In this document: positions 18,342-27,708 of the stretch, piece after piece
Layout: the number at the start of each line of letters is the position of its first letter
Numbering within the stretch: position 1 is the stretch's first letter
DNA from: Acidobacteriota bacterium
GTDB lineage: Bacteria; Acidobacteriota; Terriglobia; Terriglobales; Acidobacteriaceae
Reading direction: 5' to 3'
DNA: 64,000 nt
Assembly: GCA_021803035.1 (NCBI GenBank)
Contig: JAJZME010000012.1
Span: 1 to 64,000 of the forward strand
The notes under the pieces: model-generated
Told to the model about the DNA's origin: nothing
Databases searched by the model: none
Seen by the model: the letters and a program-made list of their open reading frames with translations, nothing else
Translations under genes and position numbers: made by a program

Positions 18342-19217
18342 ATGAACAAACTGGTACGCAAAGCGGTCTTTCCGGCGGGCGGCCTGGGCACGCGTTTTTT
18401 GCCGGCCACCAAGGTGATTCCGAAAGAAATGCTGGCCCTGGTCGATAAGCCCATCATCCAGTACGGAGTGGAAGAGGCGATCGCGTCGGGGATCGAGCAC
18501 ATCATCATCATCACCGGCCGCGGCAAAGGCACCATGGAAGACCACTTCGACCACAGCTTCGAGCTGGACGCAACGCTCGAACGGCGCGGCAAGCATGAGT
18601 TGCTGGCGGTATCGCGCAATGTGGCCACGTTGGCGCGCATCAGTTACGTTCGCCAGAAGGAGCCGCTGGGCTTGGGCCACGCCGTGCTCTGCGCCAAGGA
18701 GTTCGTCGGCGACGAGCCATTTGCCGTTCTTCTGCCCGACGACGTGATCGACGCCGAGCCACCCTGCCTGAAACAGATGATTGACGTGTTTGAGGAAAAG
18801 GGCGGATCGGTGCTGGCCACACAGACCGTCGAAGGTCCCGCGATCAGCGCCTATGGCGTGCTGGCCGGTGCGCAGGATCCCGATAACCCGCGGATTTATA
18901 ACTGCACCGGCATGGTGGAGAAACCCAGGTTTGCGGACGCGCCATCCAGCCAGGCCATCATCGGCCGCTATGTGCTCACGCCGCGCGTCTTTGCGCTGCT
19001 GGAGCAGACAAGGCCCGGCGCCGGCGGCGAAATCCAACTTACGGATGGAATCAAGGCGCTGCTCAAGGAAGAGAAGGTCTTCGGCTATACCTTTGAAGGC
19101 AAGCGTTTTGATGCCGGCGACAAGTTCGGCATGTTACAAGCAACCGTCGAGTTCGCGCTCAAGCGTCCGGAGTTTGGCGCTAAGTTTCGCGCCTATCTGA
19201 AGGGCTTGCCACTGTAG
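18342..19217 (+). CDS. galU: UTP-glucose-1-phosphate uridylyltransferase
   Basis: 291 aa. GalU makes UDP-glucose from UTP and glucose-1-phosphate for envelope polysaccharides. VFPAGGLGTRFLPATKVIPK is the nucleotide-binding start, followed by EMLALVDKPIIQYGVEEA, then LGHAVLCAKEFVGDEPFAVLLPDDV and GEIQLTDGIKALL. AAGGAG precedes ATG 18342. It lies 80 bases after mfd and may be co-transcribed. Confidence 0.95.
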   Translation: MNKLVRKAVFPAGGLGTRFLPATKVIPKEMLALVDKPIIQYGVEEAIASGIEHIIIITGRGKGTMEDHFDHSFELDATLERRGKHELLAVSRNVATLARISYVRQKEPLGLGHAVLCAKEFVGDEPFAVLLPDDVIDAEPPCLKQMIDVFEEKGGSVLATQTVEGPAISAYGVLAGAQDPDNPRIYNCTGMVEKPRFADAPSSQAIIGRYVLTPRVFALLEQTRPGAGGEIQLTDGIKALLKEEKVFGYTFEGKRFDAGDKFGMLQATVEFALKRPEFGAKFRAYLKGLPL

Positions 19218-19317
19218 CAGCTTAAAGCCCGGGTGGAAACTCGCGGCCGCCCGGAACGATTTTCATTCGCTTTTGCCGGTCGCCGCCTGTCCACGACTGT
19301 AGTGACGGTCCGGTTTT

Positions 19318-19709
19318 GAAAGGGTACGACTTCACAAGCTGCGGAAGAACTCAATGCGGCTTCCGGCCGGGCATTCGGCACGGCAGGTTCGTGCGTTGGT
19401 GGGCGAAGCGCTGGCGGAGCTGGATGGGGGCTTCGACAAGCTATATTCGCGGACGGGGCTCCTGTGATTCTCCTCAAGCAACTGTTGCACGCGCAGTTGC
19501 TGATGTTTCTCTACTCGGTGCGCAGGCAGATGCAGTCGATCGAGCGGTTGGGCTATAAACGGCTATTCCGCTGGTTCGTGGATATGGAGATGGACGATGC
19601 GGTGTGGGTGCCGACAGTGTGCTCGAAGAACCGCGAGAGGTGGATCGAAGGAAAAGCGAGGCCCCGGATGTGGAGACTGATTATTGCGATCGAAGCGCGG
19701 GTCTGTTAG
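19318..19709 (+). pseudogene. Decayed IS5-family transposase N-terminal fragment
   Basis: Two frames must be joined to read it. Frame one (from about 19354) gives MRLPAGHSARQVRALVGEAL then DGGFDKLYSRTGLL and a stop; after a frameshift near 19460 the next frame gives ILLKQLLHAQLLMFLYSVRR, then GYKRLFRWFVDMEMDDAVW and VPTVCSKNRERWIEG. This matches the IS5-type transposase N-terminus (RxxADHPLR ... LYS..GRPS ... LYSVRSER ... LLFRWFVGL..DD.VWD.TVF.KNR.R). The catalytic C-terminal two thirds are missing and no terminal inverted repeats are visible. The remnant lies at the border between galU and the sugar island. Confidence 0.75.
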
Positions 19710-19890
19710 TGCCGAAGTGTCCCGGGAGGTCGAAAAAGAGGCCTCCAGAGACAGAACAAAGAACCGCAAACCGGCCGCAAAAGCGGCAATTGGCGCTGAA
19801 ATCGCCGCAAGAAACCCTGGTGGGTAGGATATAGGAGTTTTTTCCTGCGGCCTCTCTCGCCGAGCGGGACGGCGGCGGAATCGGCTGCGT
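19710..19890. other. Non-coding stretch after the IS remnant
   Basis: No credible gene, hairpin or repeat seen; short ORFs here have no recognisable similarity and overlap on both strands. Confidence 0.5.
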
Positions 19891-21048
19891 TTAGTAAGAG
19901 CAGGAGGATGCTTCTTCGACAAAAGCTCTCAGCAATTCGGGGCGCGCGTCGAAGAAATGATCAGATGGCGCCAGGATGAATCGGCCACCGCCGCCGGCTT
20001 CTTTGAAGCAGCGGCGAACCTCCGCGCGAGTTGCCGATACGTCGCAACCTGTGAAGAAGTGCAGTTGATCGAAGCCGCCGATCATACACACCCGGCCGCC
20101 GATCCGTTTGTGCGCTTCCTCCAGGTCCGCATCGCCACCCATTCCCCGCGGGGTGAACGTCTCGAGAGCATCCACTCCCAATTCAACGGCACGTTCCACC
20201 ATGGGCATGATTTTCCCGCAAAGATGATACACAATGCGCTGTCCGGCGCGGTGAGCTGTCTCTACCAGCGGCGCGTCATAGGGCGCTACAAAGCGGTCGA
20301 ACATGCGCGGTGAGATCACGCTTGCGGAGGCATCGCCGCCGCCGAATTCAAGGATGTCGTAGTGCGCCCCGGCGAGGGATTCGATGAAACCGCGCTTGCG
20401 GCGCTGCAGGATCCGCAATAGTTCATGAACCCATTCGGGATCGTCGTTCGCCTCCATGATGAGGCGCTGCGAACCGACCAGACAGCAGGCATCCTGCCAG
20501 CAGCCGGGTTGGCCGAAAACATCGAAGCAGCAAATGTGGCCGCGCACTAGGCCGCGATCGCCCCACTCCGCGGCGGTTTTGTTCAATGCCTCCACGTCGC
20601 AGTTTGGCGTGGTCACATAGGCGCCGATCAGGTCGATGTCGCGCTTTTGTTTGATCAGCGGTTCGGTAACCCACACCGTGTAATCAGCCGTCTCGACCAC
20701 CATCGTCAACGTACCGGCAGGCGTAACAAAGTTGTAGCGGGTCAGGTTGCGTCCATCCTTGCTCACGTCTTCGGAGTAGACGCGCCAACTGTCGTTGGCA
20801 ACACGATGGCTTTCGAGAAAGCCAATGCTCGTCTGCAGCGGATCGGGATAGTCGCCGGAACCGGGGGCGGGCTTGTGGGGAACGCACCAGGTGATGGCGT
20901 CGAAGCCGAATTCGTCCCAGAATTGCCGCTCCGGCATGCCCGAGAGACAATGTTCGAGAAAGAAGGGCATGACGTGGTGGGTCGTTACCGGCAGACGGTC
21001 CGGCCCGGTTCCTGTTATTGCTGCAAGCATTCGTTGTTTCGATGTCAT
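19891..21048 (-). CDS. Uroporphyrinogen-decarboxylase-fold corrinoid methyltransferase
   Basis: 385 aa from ATG 21048 (a GGGGGGA ribosome site precedes it; the open frame runs further upstream without conservation). It belongs to the UroD/MtaA/CmuA-like group that moves methyl groups to or from cobalamin proteins, not to heme-synthesis UroD. Seen: DILEFGGGDASASVISPRMF near 231-250, and the HxC pair H275-L-C277 (YHLCGKIMPMVE), which supplies two zinc ligands in MtaA-type enzymes. The usual third ligand Cys near the C-terminus is not seen; APSDHFF (362-366) occupies that region. Divergent from a lyxose isomerase and a corrinoid-protein gene through a shared operator region. Substrate unknown. 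Confidence 0.8.
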   Translation of the reverse strand: MTSKQRMLAAITGTGPDRLPVTTHHVMPFFLEHCLSGMPERQFWDEFGFDAITWCVPHKPAPGSGDYPDPLQTSIGFLESHRVANDSWRVYSEDVSKDGRNLTRYNFVTPAGTLTMVVETADYTVWVTEPLIKQKRDIDLIGAYVTTPNCDVEALNKTAAEWGDRGLVRGHICCFDVFGQPGCWQDACCLVGSQRLIMEANDDPEWVHELLRILQRRKRGFIESLAGAHYDILEFGGGDASASVISPRMFDRFVAPYDAPLVETAHRAGQRIVYHLCGKIMPMVERAVELGVDALETFTPRGMGGDADLEEAHKRIGGRVCMIGGFDQLHFFTGCDVSATRAEVRRCFKEAGGGGRFILAPSDHFFDARPELLRAFVEEASSCSY

Positions 21049-21196
21049 AGTCCCCCCTGAACACAGAGGCCGCGAATGAGCACCCGGCGCGTGGCTGTGC
21101 CGATGCTTCCAGTTGCGCCCAGGCCCACCCCGGCAAGGTGTCTGTCGCAACTTATCGCGCCGGCATAAAAGCGCTACCGGAGACTTTGCGCCACAT

Positions 21197-21211
21197 TTGA
21201 AACGCTTCAAT
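21197..21211. promoter_or_regulatory. Operator A (LacI-type inverted repeat)
   Basis: TTGAAACGCTTCAAT, with a central CG step as in many LacI/GalR operators. It lies 9 bases downstream of the -10 box of the minus-strand promoter driving the UroD-fold gene. Confidence 0.65.
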
Positions 21212-21218
21212 TTTAGCC

Positions 21219-21247
21219 AGTGTGGCACTCAGGGTGCGCCATGTCAA
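21219..21247 (-). promoter_or_regulatory. Promoter of UroD-fold gene
   Basis: On the minus strand: TTGACA (21247-21242), 17-bp spacer, CACACT (21224-21219). Confidence 0.6.
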
Positions 21248-21265
21248 GCACCCGCCGGTCGAATC

Positions 21266-21294
21266 TTGACAAGTTCTGCGAGGGGGCTTACGCT
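21266..21294 (+). promoter_or_regulatory. Promoter of lyxose isomerase / corrinoid protein operon
   Basis: TTGACA (21266-21271), exactly 17 bp, TACGCT (21289-21294). The same pair of hexamers at the same spacing occurs at 38322-38350. Confidence 0.7.
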
Positions 21295-21309
21295 ACGTTG
21301 CAAGGATAA

Positions 21310-21323
21310 TTGAAAGCTTTTAA
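21310..21323. promoter_or_regulatory. Operator B (LacI-type inverted repeat)
   Basis: TTGAAAGCTTTTAA, 16 bases past the -10 box when measured to TGAAA, consistent with a roadblock or promoter-occlusion site. The identical sequence recurs at 41939-41952. Confidence 0.7.
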
Positions 21324-21956
<633 letters not shown>

Positions 21957-22051
21957 GCGGGATGGAACAGGGGGCAGGCGCTCGCAGGGCGCACAGCGGC
22001 CCAAACCGCTTCTCGCGCGTTCAGTAGAGGATTTGCATTGAGGTTATGATT

Positions 22052-22690
22052 ATGCGTCCATGGGAAGATCTTTACGAAGCTATCCTGAACGGCCAGGCCC
22101 AGAAAGCGCACGCCGCCACCCAAACTGCGCTCGAAGCAGGCGCTGCGCCAATGACTCTGATCTCCGAAGCCATGATTCCAGCTATGGACGAGGTCGGGCG
22201 CCTGTTTGAGGCCGAAGAGTATTTTGTGCCGGAGTTGCTATTGGCGGGGCGCGCCATGAAAGGCGCAATGGAACTGCTGCGGCCGCTGCTTGCCGCGTCG
22301 GGAAACGGGTCGACCGCGAGGATTGTGATCGGTACCGTAAAAGGCGACCTGCATGATATCGGCAAGAATCTCGTAGCTTCGATGCTCGAGGGCGCGGGCT
22401 TTGAAGTAATCGACCTCGGCGCCGATGTGACCCCGGAAAAATTCGTGGCAGCGGTGCAGGTAAACAAGCCCAAAGTAGTGTGTCTCTCGTCGCTTCTTAC
22501 CGTCACCATGCCGGGGATGAAGACAACCATCGATGCGTTGACCGACGCCGGCGTGCGCACCGGGGTGAAGGTGCTCGTTGGCGGCGCTCCGGTGACGATG
22601 CAATATGCAAGGGAAATAGGCGCCGACGGATACAGTGACAATGCTAGCGGCGCCGTAACGCTGGTGAAGCGCCTCCTGACGCCGGCCTAG
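22052..22690 (+). CDS. Cobalamin-binding corrinoid protein of a methyltransferase system
   Basis: 212 aa. The N-terminal four-helix cap (residues about 1-85) and the Rossmann B12 domain match the MtaC/MtbC/MttC/MtvC family. The base-off cobalamin motif is D99-L-H101-D-I-G104, followed by CLSSLLTVTM near 145 and VLVGGAPVT near 175. The protein holds the corrinoid that accepts a methyl group from a substrate-specific methyltransferase and hands it on. ATG 22046 is also in frame but only two bases from GAGG, so 22052 (eight bases) is preferred. It follows the isomerase gene and faces the UroD-fold gene. No reductive activase gene is in the window. Confidence 0.9.
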   Translation: MRPWEDLYEAILNGQAQKAHAATQTALEAGAAPMTLISEAMIPAMDEVGRLFEAEEYFVPELLLAGRAMKGAMELLRPLLAASGNGSTARIVIGTVKGDLHDIGKNLVASMLEGAGFEVIDLGADVTPEKFVAAVQVNKPKVVCLSSLLTVTMPGMKTTIDALTDAGVRTGVKVLVGGAPVTMQYAREIGADGYSDNASGAVTLVKRLLTPA

Positions 22691-22731
22691 GGGGATGGGC
22701 GCAGGCGGTGCTGGCTCGGGGGATGCCTACT

Positions 22732-22807
22732 TTGACTTGTGCTTTATGCTTTACGCTATTTTCGACGAGGAGCGGCAACGAAAGCCCTGCTATTCTGAAA
22801 GCATTCA
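22732..22807 (+). promoter_or_regulatory. Possible lacI promoter and operator
   Basis: TGAAAGCATTCA (22796-22807) matches the operator family and suggests autoregulation. A TTGACT (22732-22737), 17 bp, GCTATT (22755-22760) pair could be the promoter but is weak, and the distance to the operator (35 bases) differs from the other sites. Confidence 0.45.
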
Positions 22808-22937
22808 CGTAGCCGGTGCCGCCTTCGCGGGCGTTGCGCCGGAGCGGAAATGCCTCAAGCGCGAACGAAGAGAAATTCTGACGACGCGGAGGTCACCCGG
22901 CCCCGCCTGTTGCCGCACCCGAAAGGAGCGATAAAAG

Positions 22938-24008
22938 ATGGCGAACATGAAGCGAATCGCTGAACTCGCGGGGGTTTCGCTCGGCACGGTCTCTCATGTA
23001 TTGAACGGCACTGCACGCGTGAGGGAGCCGCTCCGCGAGCGAGTGCTCAATGCCGTCCACGAAACGGGCTACCAGCCCAGCCAGTTGGCCCGCGGGCTGC
23101 GGAGAGACAAAACCAACATCCTGGCCATGATCGTGCCGGATATTTTGAATCCATTTTTCCCGGGTGTGGTGCGCGGGGCCGAGGATGTGGCGTTTGCCAA
23201 TGGGTTCCGTCTGGTGCTGTGCAACACCGACAACGACCACAAGAAGGAACTGGTTCATCTCAACGCGCTGCAAACCTACTTGCCATCGGGACTGATTGTG
23301 ATTCCTTCGGATTTCAGCGATTTGACAGCGCAGGCGGAGTCATACCGCAAGTCCGGGGCGGCGGTGGTGTGCGTAGACCGGCTGCCGCGCAACTGGGCCG
23401 GCGACAGTGTGACCAGCGACAATGCGGTGGGCGCCTTCAATGCCACGTCGTATCTCATCGATCTTGGTCACCGCCGCCTGGCGGTGATTACCGGCCCGCT
23501 GCACCTGACCAACTCACAGGACCGGCTGAAGGGATTCAAGCGCGCGGTGCGGCAGGCGGGACTGGAGATTGCTCCTGCCTATGCTCAGGAAGCAACCTTT
23601 GACCGGGCGGGCGGCTACGCGAAGACCAAAATCCTGCTGCGACTGCTTCCGCGCCCCACCGCAATTCTTGCCTGCAACGACATGATCGCTCTGGGTGCGC
23701 TTATGGCGGTGCGTGAGGAGAAGCTCAACTGTCCGGACGATATTTCCATCATCGGATTCGATGGACTGGATGTGACGGAAACGACCACTCCACAGCTTTC
23801 TTCGGTTTACCAGTCGTCCTACCAGTTGGGGGCAGAAGCGGTACAGTTGGCGCTCGACCGCTTCGCAGACACGAGTAGCCCGGTGCGTCACATCGTTCTG
23901 AAAACGGAACTGAAGATCCGGGAGTCGGTTGCGCCCCCGCCGAAGCTGGAGAGTGCAAATGGCACGGGCTCAGCGAAAAGGCTGCGTCTGGCCGCTGTTC
24001 GCGCCTGA
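22938..24008 (+). CDS. LacI-family transcriptional regulator
   Basis: 356 aa. The N-terminal helix-turn-helix MKRIAELAGVSLGTVSHVLN starts at residue 4, with the hinge segment near YQPSQLARGLR, then a periplasmic-binding-protein-like sugar domain (NILAMIVPDILNPFFPGVV, near 62; GFDGLDVTETTTPQLSSVYQ near 275). AAGGAG stands nine bases before ATG 22938. It is the only sugar-type regulator in the window and is the obvious candidate for the TGAAA-n2-TTTCA-type operators found at nine places from 21.2 to 42 kb. The effector would be a sugar or sugar phosphate; which one is not known. Confidence 0.93.
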   Translation: MANMKRIAELAGVSLGTVSHVLNGTARVREPLRERVLNAVHETGYQPSQLARGLRRDKTNILAMIVPDILNPFFPGVVRGAEDVAFANGFRLVLCNTDNDHKKELVHLNALQTYLPSGLIVIPSDFSDLTAQAESYRKSGAAVVCVDRLPRNWAGDSVTSDNAVGAFNATSYLIDLGHRRLAVITGPLHLTNSQDRLKGFKRAVRQAGLEIAPAYAQEATFDRAGGYAKTKILLRLLPRPTAILACNDMIALGALMAVREEKLNCPDDISIIGFDGLDVTETTTPQLSSVYQSSYQLGAEAVQLALDRFADTSSPVRHIVLKTELKIRESVAPPPKLESANGTGSAKRLRLAAVRA

Positions 24009-24051
24009 ATGGTGAATGCGCGGAGAGCGGAAAATAGAGCCGGCAGTAGTC

Positions 24052-26145
24052 TCAGGCTTTCAGATCGGGAAAGATCGTTACTCGCAATTTGGTTGACCCG
24101 TAAGGCTCCAGCGCAACTCTCTCCGTGGTTTCGCTCACCTGCACAGCACTCAGTTCGGGCAGGGACGGAGTGAATTGCTGAGCAGGATCGTCGGGGTTGA
24201 CCTGCAGATCCCAGCCGGCGATTTTCCTTGCAGGAACGGTGAGAGCAACAGGCGGATTCTCCCACGGGTCCAGCGCCTGATCGGGCGAAAGCGGTTGTTT
24301 CTTTACTTCGACATCCCTTTCCAGCGCATGTTCGTTGAGAGCAAGCCCATAATTCCAGTCGCTCTCCGGCCTTGCCTCCCAGCAGGGAAATTCTTCCGTA
24401 GAGTATTTTGCAACCACTTTAGAACTCCAGCGCGCGCGGATGGGCAGAGAGTAAACCAAAGGACCGCGCTCGATGCCGATCCCATTTTGCGGCCACCGCG
24501 AAATGGCGAGCCGCATGGGAAGCGTGAGGGTAATCTTGTCGCCATCGTGGAAGGCGCGGCGCAGAACGGCGAACCCCTTGCTTGTGCGCTCCGCTTGCCA
24601 TGGTGAGCCATTGATGGTGAGGCGCGGCTCCCGGCACCAACCGGGAATCCTGAGCGAGAGGGGAAATTCGGCTGGCCGGTCGGTGTGGATCGTGAAGCGG
24701 ATTTCCTCTTCAAATGGATAATGGGTGGACTGCACGATTGTGACCGGCTGGTTGCCGTCGCCAACCGTCGCAGTCACCGTCGATGGACCATAGAGAACCG
24801 CGGCTAACCCGCCATCGCCCGTCTTCATCCACATGCGGATGACGTAATTGGGCATCACGCGATGCACATTGCCGCCGCAGCAGGCGGTGCGCTGGCCGGG
24901 ATTGGGCTGGTAGGCCATCATGCTGCCGCCATGCTCCTTGAACTTCGGCCAGTTATGGTCGGAGTCGAGCGTGGCCAGGAATTGGTTGGGGCATGAGAAG
25001 TACTGCACCGCCTTCCAGTCATTGCGGATCGCGCCGGGCGCGGCGTTGAAGCAGGCGCGTTCGATATGGTCGCCCCAGGCAGCATCTCCCGTGGCCATCA
25101 GGTAGTATCCCCACGACCAGGTGTGATCGGTAATATCGCAGGTCTCGTGGGAATCCAGCGAAGTGACGGTGGCAAACCACTCCGAGGTGGACGGGATGCC
25201 GTCGATGAGCATGTGGTAGTCGAAGATGCGGCGCTGTGCAGCCAGCCCGAACTGCAGATAATCCTCTTTGCCGGTGTACAAGTAGAGAATCGCCGGCTGC
25301 TTGGCCGTCTCCGCATATGTCTCTCCGTGCGTATTGATGGGCGAATCGCTCAAGACGCGCAGTAAACCCAGATCGGAGTTCTCGGGATCGTCGGAATACT
25401 TCATGTACTCCTGCCACGCGTTCTCCGCCAGGCGCAGGAGGCGCGGATTGCGGGTCTGCGTATAGCACCACAGCATGTCTTCGATGTTGTTCACGTTCCG
25501 CTTTGGCTTGCCGTACGACGCGCTGTCACTCAGGTAGTGGCGCTGCATGGCTTCGGCGATATCGCGATGAGAAATGCCTGTGAGTGGCATGCCGGCATCG
25601 GAAATGGCAGCCAGGCTGCGGAAAAAGACGACGTGCGGCCAGCGGTGATAATCGGCCAGCGGCATCTGGAACAGCTCCGGCCCCAGATAGCCCTCCAGGT
25701 CGGGATGTGAAAGGGTGTACTCCATGGGTTTCGTGGTCTGATTCAGCAGTTGCTGATCTTCGAGCAAAATTGCCAGGCGCGTGGCGCCATCGATCCAGTA
25801 GGCTTTTTGTTCCCAGGGCCACCATTCTTCGTATTGCTGCTCCGGCAGCCAGTATTCACCCTGCTGCTCTTTACCCCAGTAATCCCTGGTGAACGGCCAC
25901 GACACTTGCGGAAGGTGCGAGCCGAGTTGCTGCGCCTGCTTTTGCAGATAACCGCGCAGCCAGCCCTGCGGCCGCACCGCGCCGGGCGGCAATGCCCGCA
26001 AAGCGCCGAAATAAGCAACTGGAGACGCATCTGCTTCGGGCTCAGCCAGGACAGCAGCGGGGCCCGCCAGCAAGGCGCAGCTCATGGCCGCCAAGCGCAC
26101 AAACTCCCGCCGGGTGAGATCATTCGCGTTGCTTCCTGCAGTCAT
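24052..26145 (-). CDS. Tat-exported GH127-like beta-L-arabinofuranosidase
   Basis: 697 aa. A twin-arginine signal (TRREFVRLAAMSCALLAGPA) starts near residue 10, so the folded, metal-loaded enzyme is predicted to be exported. The six-hairpin catalytic domain matches the beta-L-arabinofuranosidase family GH127 (and relatives GH146). The zinc-site and nucleophile pattern is kept: E334-T-C336 and C422-C423 (TACCGGNVHR), against E-x-C and C-C in characterised GH127. The C-terminal beta-sandwich covers roughly residues 500-690. It is the last gene of the minus-strand operon, 20 bases after the ROK kinase. Specificity for arabinose is inferred from family only. Confidence 0.8.
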   Translation of the reverse strand: MTAGSNANDLTRREFVRLAAMSCALLAGPAAVLAEPEADASPVAYFGALRALPPGAVRPQGWLRGYLQKQAQQLGSHLPQVSWPFTRDYWGKEQQGEYWLPEQQYEEWWPWEQKAYWIDGATRLAILLEDQQLLNQTTKPMEYTLSHPDLEGYLGPELFQMPLADYHRWPHVVFFRSLAAISDAGMPLTGISHRDIAEAMQRHYLSDSASYGKPKRNVNNIEDMLWCYTQTRNPRLLRLAENAWQEYMKYSDDPENSDLGLLRVLSDSPINTHGETYAETAKQPAILYLYTGKEDYLQFGLAAQRRIFDYHMLIDGIPSTSEWFATVTSLDSHETCDITDHTWSWGYYLMATGDAAWGDHIERACFNAAPGAIRNDWKAVQYFSCPNQFLATLDSDHNWPKFKEHGGSMMAYQPNPGQRTACCGGNVHRVMPNYVIRMWMKTGDGGLAAVLYGPSTVTATVGDGNQPVTIVQSTHYPFEEEIRFTIHTDRPAEFPLSLRIPGWCREPRLTINGSPWQAERTSKGFAVLRRAFHDGDKITLTLPMRLAISRWPQNGIGIERGPLVYSLPIRARWSSKVVAKYSTEEFPCWEARPESDWNYGLALNEHALERDVEVKKQPLSPDQALDPWENPPVALTVPARKIAGWDLQVNPDDPAQQFTPSLPELSAVQVSETTERVALEPYGSTKLRVTIFPDLKA

Positions 26146-26165
26146 CGAAATATCTCCGCGTGATG

Positions 26166-27170
26166 TTATGAAACCGTCTGCTTCTCTTCGGACCGCCATT
26201 TACAGCGCGGCGCACCACGGTCGCCCGCGCGGTGCAGCAAGGCGGCGCCGATCAAGGGCGCGTCTTCGCCAAGCTTCGACTTGCAAATACGAACCTTCTC
26301 GGAGATAGCTTCATAGGCCCGGCCGCGCACAAAAGCAATCAGCGGGTCGAGCAGCAGTTGGGCAGGCGCGTTGCTGATGCCGCCGCTGATGGCGATCATC
26401 TCCAAACTGTTGAGATTGATGAGATTCACGAGCCCAATGCCTATGTAACGCACCACGCCGTCAGTCAAATTGCGCGCCTGCGCGTTTCCCTGTTGCGCCA
26501 GTTGGTAAACGTCGCTGACCGTAACGCTCGAAATGTCTTTATGCAGGAGCTCGCCGACCCCGGAGATGCGTTTCCCCGCCTCCCGCACAATGGCCAATCC
26601 GCCGGCGTGCGCTTCCAGGCAGCCACGGCGCCCGCAGTTGCACAACTCTCCGTTCAGCTCGACGATCTGGTGTCCGAACTCCCCGGCTGTATTGAGCGCG
26701 CCGTGAAAAATCCTGCCGTCGATCACCATTCCACAGCCAATTCCAGTGCCCAGGGTCACGGCGGCGATGCCCCGCATGCCCTGTCCTGCACCCACAACGT
26801 ACTCAGCCCATGCCGCCGCGCGCGTGTCTTGCGCGATAAATACGGGCATGTGAAAGGCAGCCTGAATCGCCGGAACGATCGCGACATGTTTCCAGAACAG
26901 ATTAGGGGCGTAAATCACGACTCCATTTGCCGAATCCGCCGTGCCCGGCACACCGAGGCCAATGCTCTTCAGATCGCGATAAGCAACAGCGCACTGCCGC
27001 ACCATGGCGTTGATCTCCTGAACGATGGAACCGATGATTGCGCTGCTGCCGCGATCCGGATCGGTCCTGGTCTTCTTCTGGAAAAGAATCCCGCCCGATT
27101 CATCGACCAGGCCGAACTTGATATTCGTTCCGCCGACGTCCACTCCGATGCTCAACATTGGACCCGCCAT
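26166..27170 (-). CDS. ROK-family sugar kinase
   Basis: 334 aa. SIGVDVGGTNIKFGLVDESG (residues 7-26) is the ATP-binding DxGGTxxK motif. IGLGVPGTAD follows, then VTLGTGIGCGMVIDG (near 140), and the ROK zinc motif CNCGRRGCLEAHAG (near 178). There is no N-terminal DNA-binding domain, so this is a kinase rather than a ROK repressor. In an operon with AlsE-like and RpiB-like genes it would be the counterpart of the D-allose kinase AlsK; glucose or another hexose is equally possible by sequence alone. Confidence 0.85.
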   Translation of the reverse strand: MAGPMLSIGVDVGGTNIKFGLVDESGGILFQKKTRTDPDRGSSAIIGSIVQEINAMVRQCAVAYRDLKSIGLGVPGTADSANGVVIYAPNLFWKHVAIVPAIQAAFHMPVFIAQDTRAAAWAEYVVGAGQGMRGIAAVTLGTGIGCGMVIDGRIFHGALNTAGEFGHQIVELNGELCNCGRRGCLEAHAGGLAIVREAGKRISGVGELLHKDISSVTVSDVYQLAQQGNAQARNLTDGVVRYIGIGLVNLINLNSLEMIAISGGISNAPAQLLLDPLIAFVRGRAYEAISEKVRICKSKLGEDAPLIGAALLHRAGDRGAPRCKWRSEEKQTVS

Positions 27171-27232
27171 TGCTGCCCCCCCATCGCTTCAGCAGCCAAA
27201 ACTGTCTCGAATCAAAATCAAATCGGCAATCA

Positions 27233-27673
27233 TCATCTGCGGCCTTCGTACTCGGCGATCTTGTTGATTCTGTCCAGATGCCGGCCACCCTCGAACTGCG
27301 CATCAAGCCAGACGTCGACAATCATCTTCGCCAGTTCGATGCCTACAACCCTCGCGCCCAGGGCGAGGACGTTCGTGTCGTTATGCTGGCGGGAAAGCTT
27401 GGCCGAGTAAGGTTCGCTGCACACGACGGCCCTGACGCCCTTCACCTTGTTGGCGCTGATCGAAATGCCGACTCCGGTGCCGCAAAAAACAATGCCTTTT
27501 TCGCAGGCGCCGCCGGCAACCGCCTCGCCTACGCGGAAGCCGAAGTCGCAGTAGTCCACGCGATCGGCGCCGCAGGTTCCCAAGTCGTGTACCTGGTAGC
27601 CCTTTTCGAGCAGATAGGCCTTGATTGCCTCTTTGAACTCGAACGCCGCGTGGTCAGAGCCTAGAGCGATCAT
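27233..27673 (-). CDS. rpiB: RpiB-family ribose/allose-6-phosphate isomerase
   Basis: 146 aa from ATG 27673; a GTG four codons upstream is possible. MIALGSDHAAFEFKEAIKAY is the family start, FCGTGVGISISANKVKGVRA carries the catalytic Cys of the E. coli-type enzymes, and RQHNDTNVLALGARVVG is the conserved His-containing segment. RpiB proteins isomerise ribose-5-phosphate and, in E. coli, also allose-6-phosphate to allulose-6-phosphate. The operon with an AlsE-like epimerase favours the hexose role here; that is inference. Confidence 0.9.
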   Translation of the reverse strand: MIALGSDHAAFEFKEAIKAYLLEKGYQVHDLGTCGADRVDYCDFGFRVGEAVAGGACEKGIVFCGTGVGISISANKVKGVRAVVCSEPYSAKLSRQHNDTNVLALGARVVGIELAKMIVDVWLDAQFEGGRHLDRINKIAEYEGRR

Positions 27674-27708
27674 GAGGTTGGCCACCAGCCTTTCTTCGCG
27701 TCGGCCGC

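Noticed and set aside
21957-22045. Cobalamin riboswitch before the corrinoid protein gene
   Set aside because: The gap is under 100 bases with no B12-box-like or multi-stem structure that I can identify.
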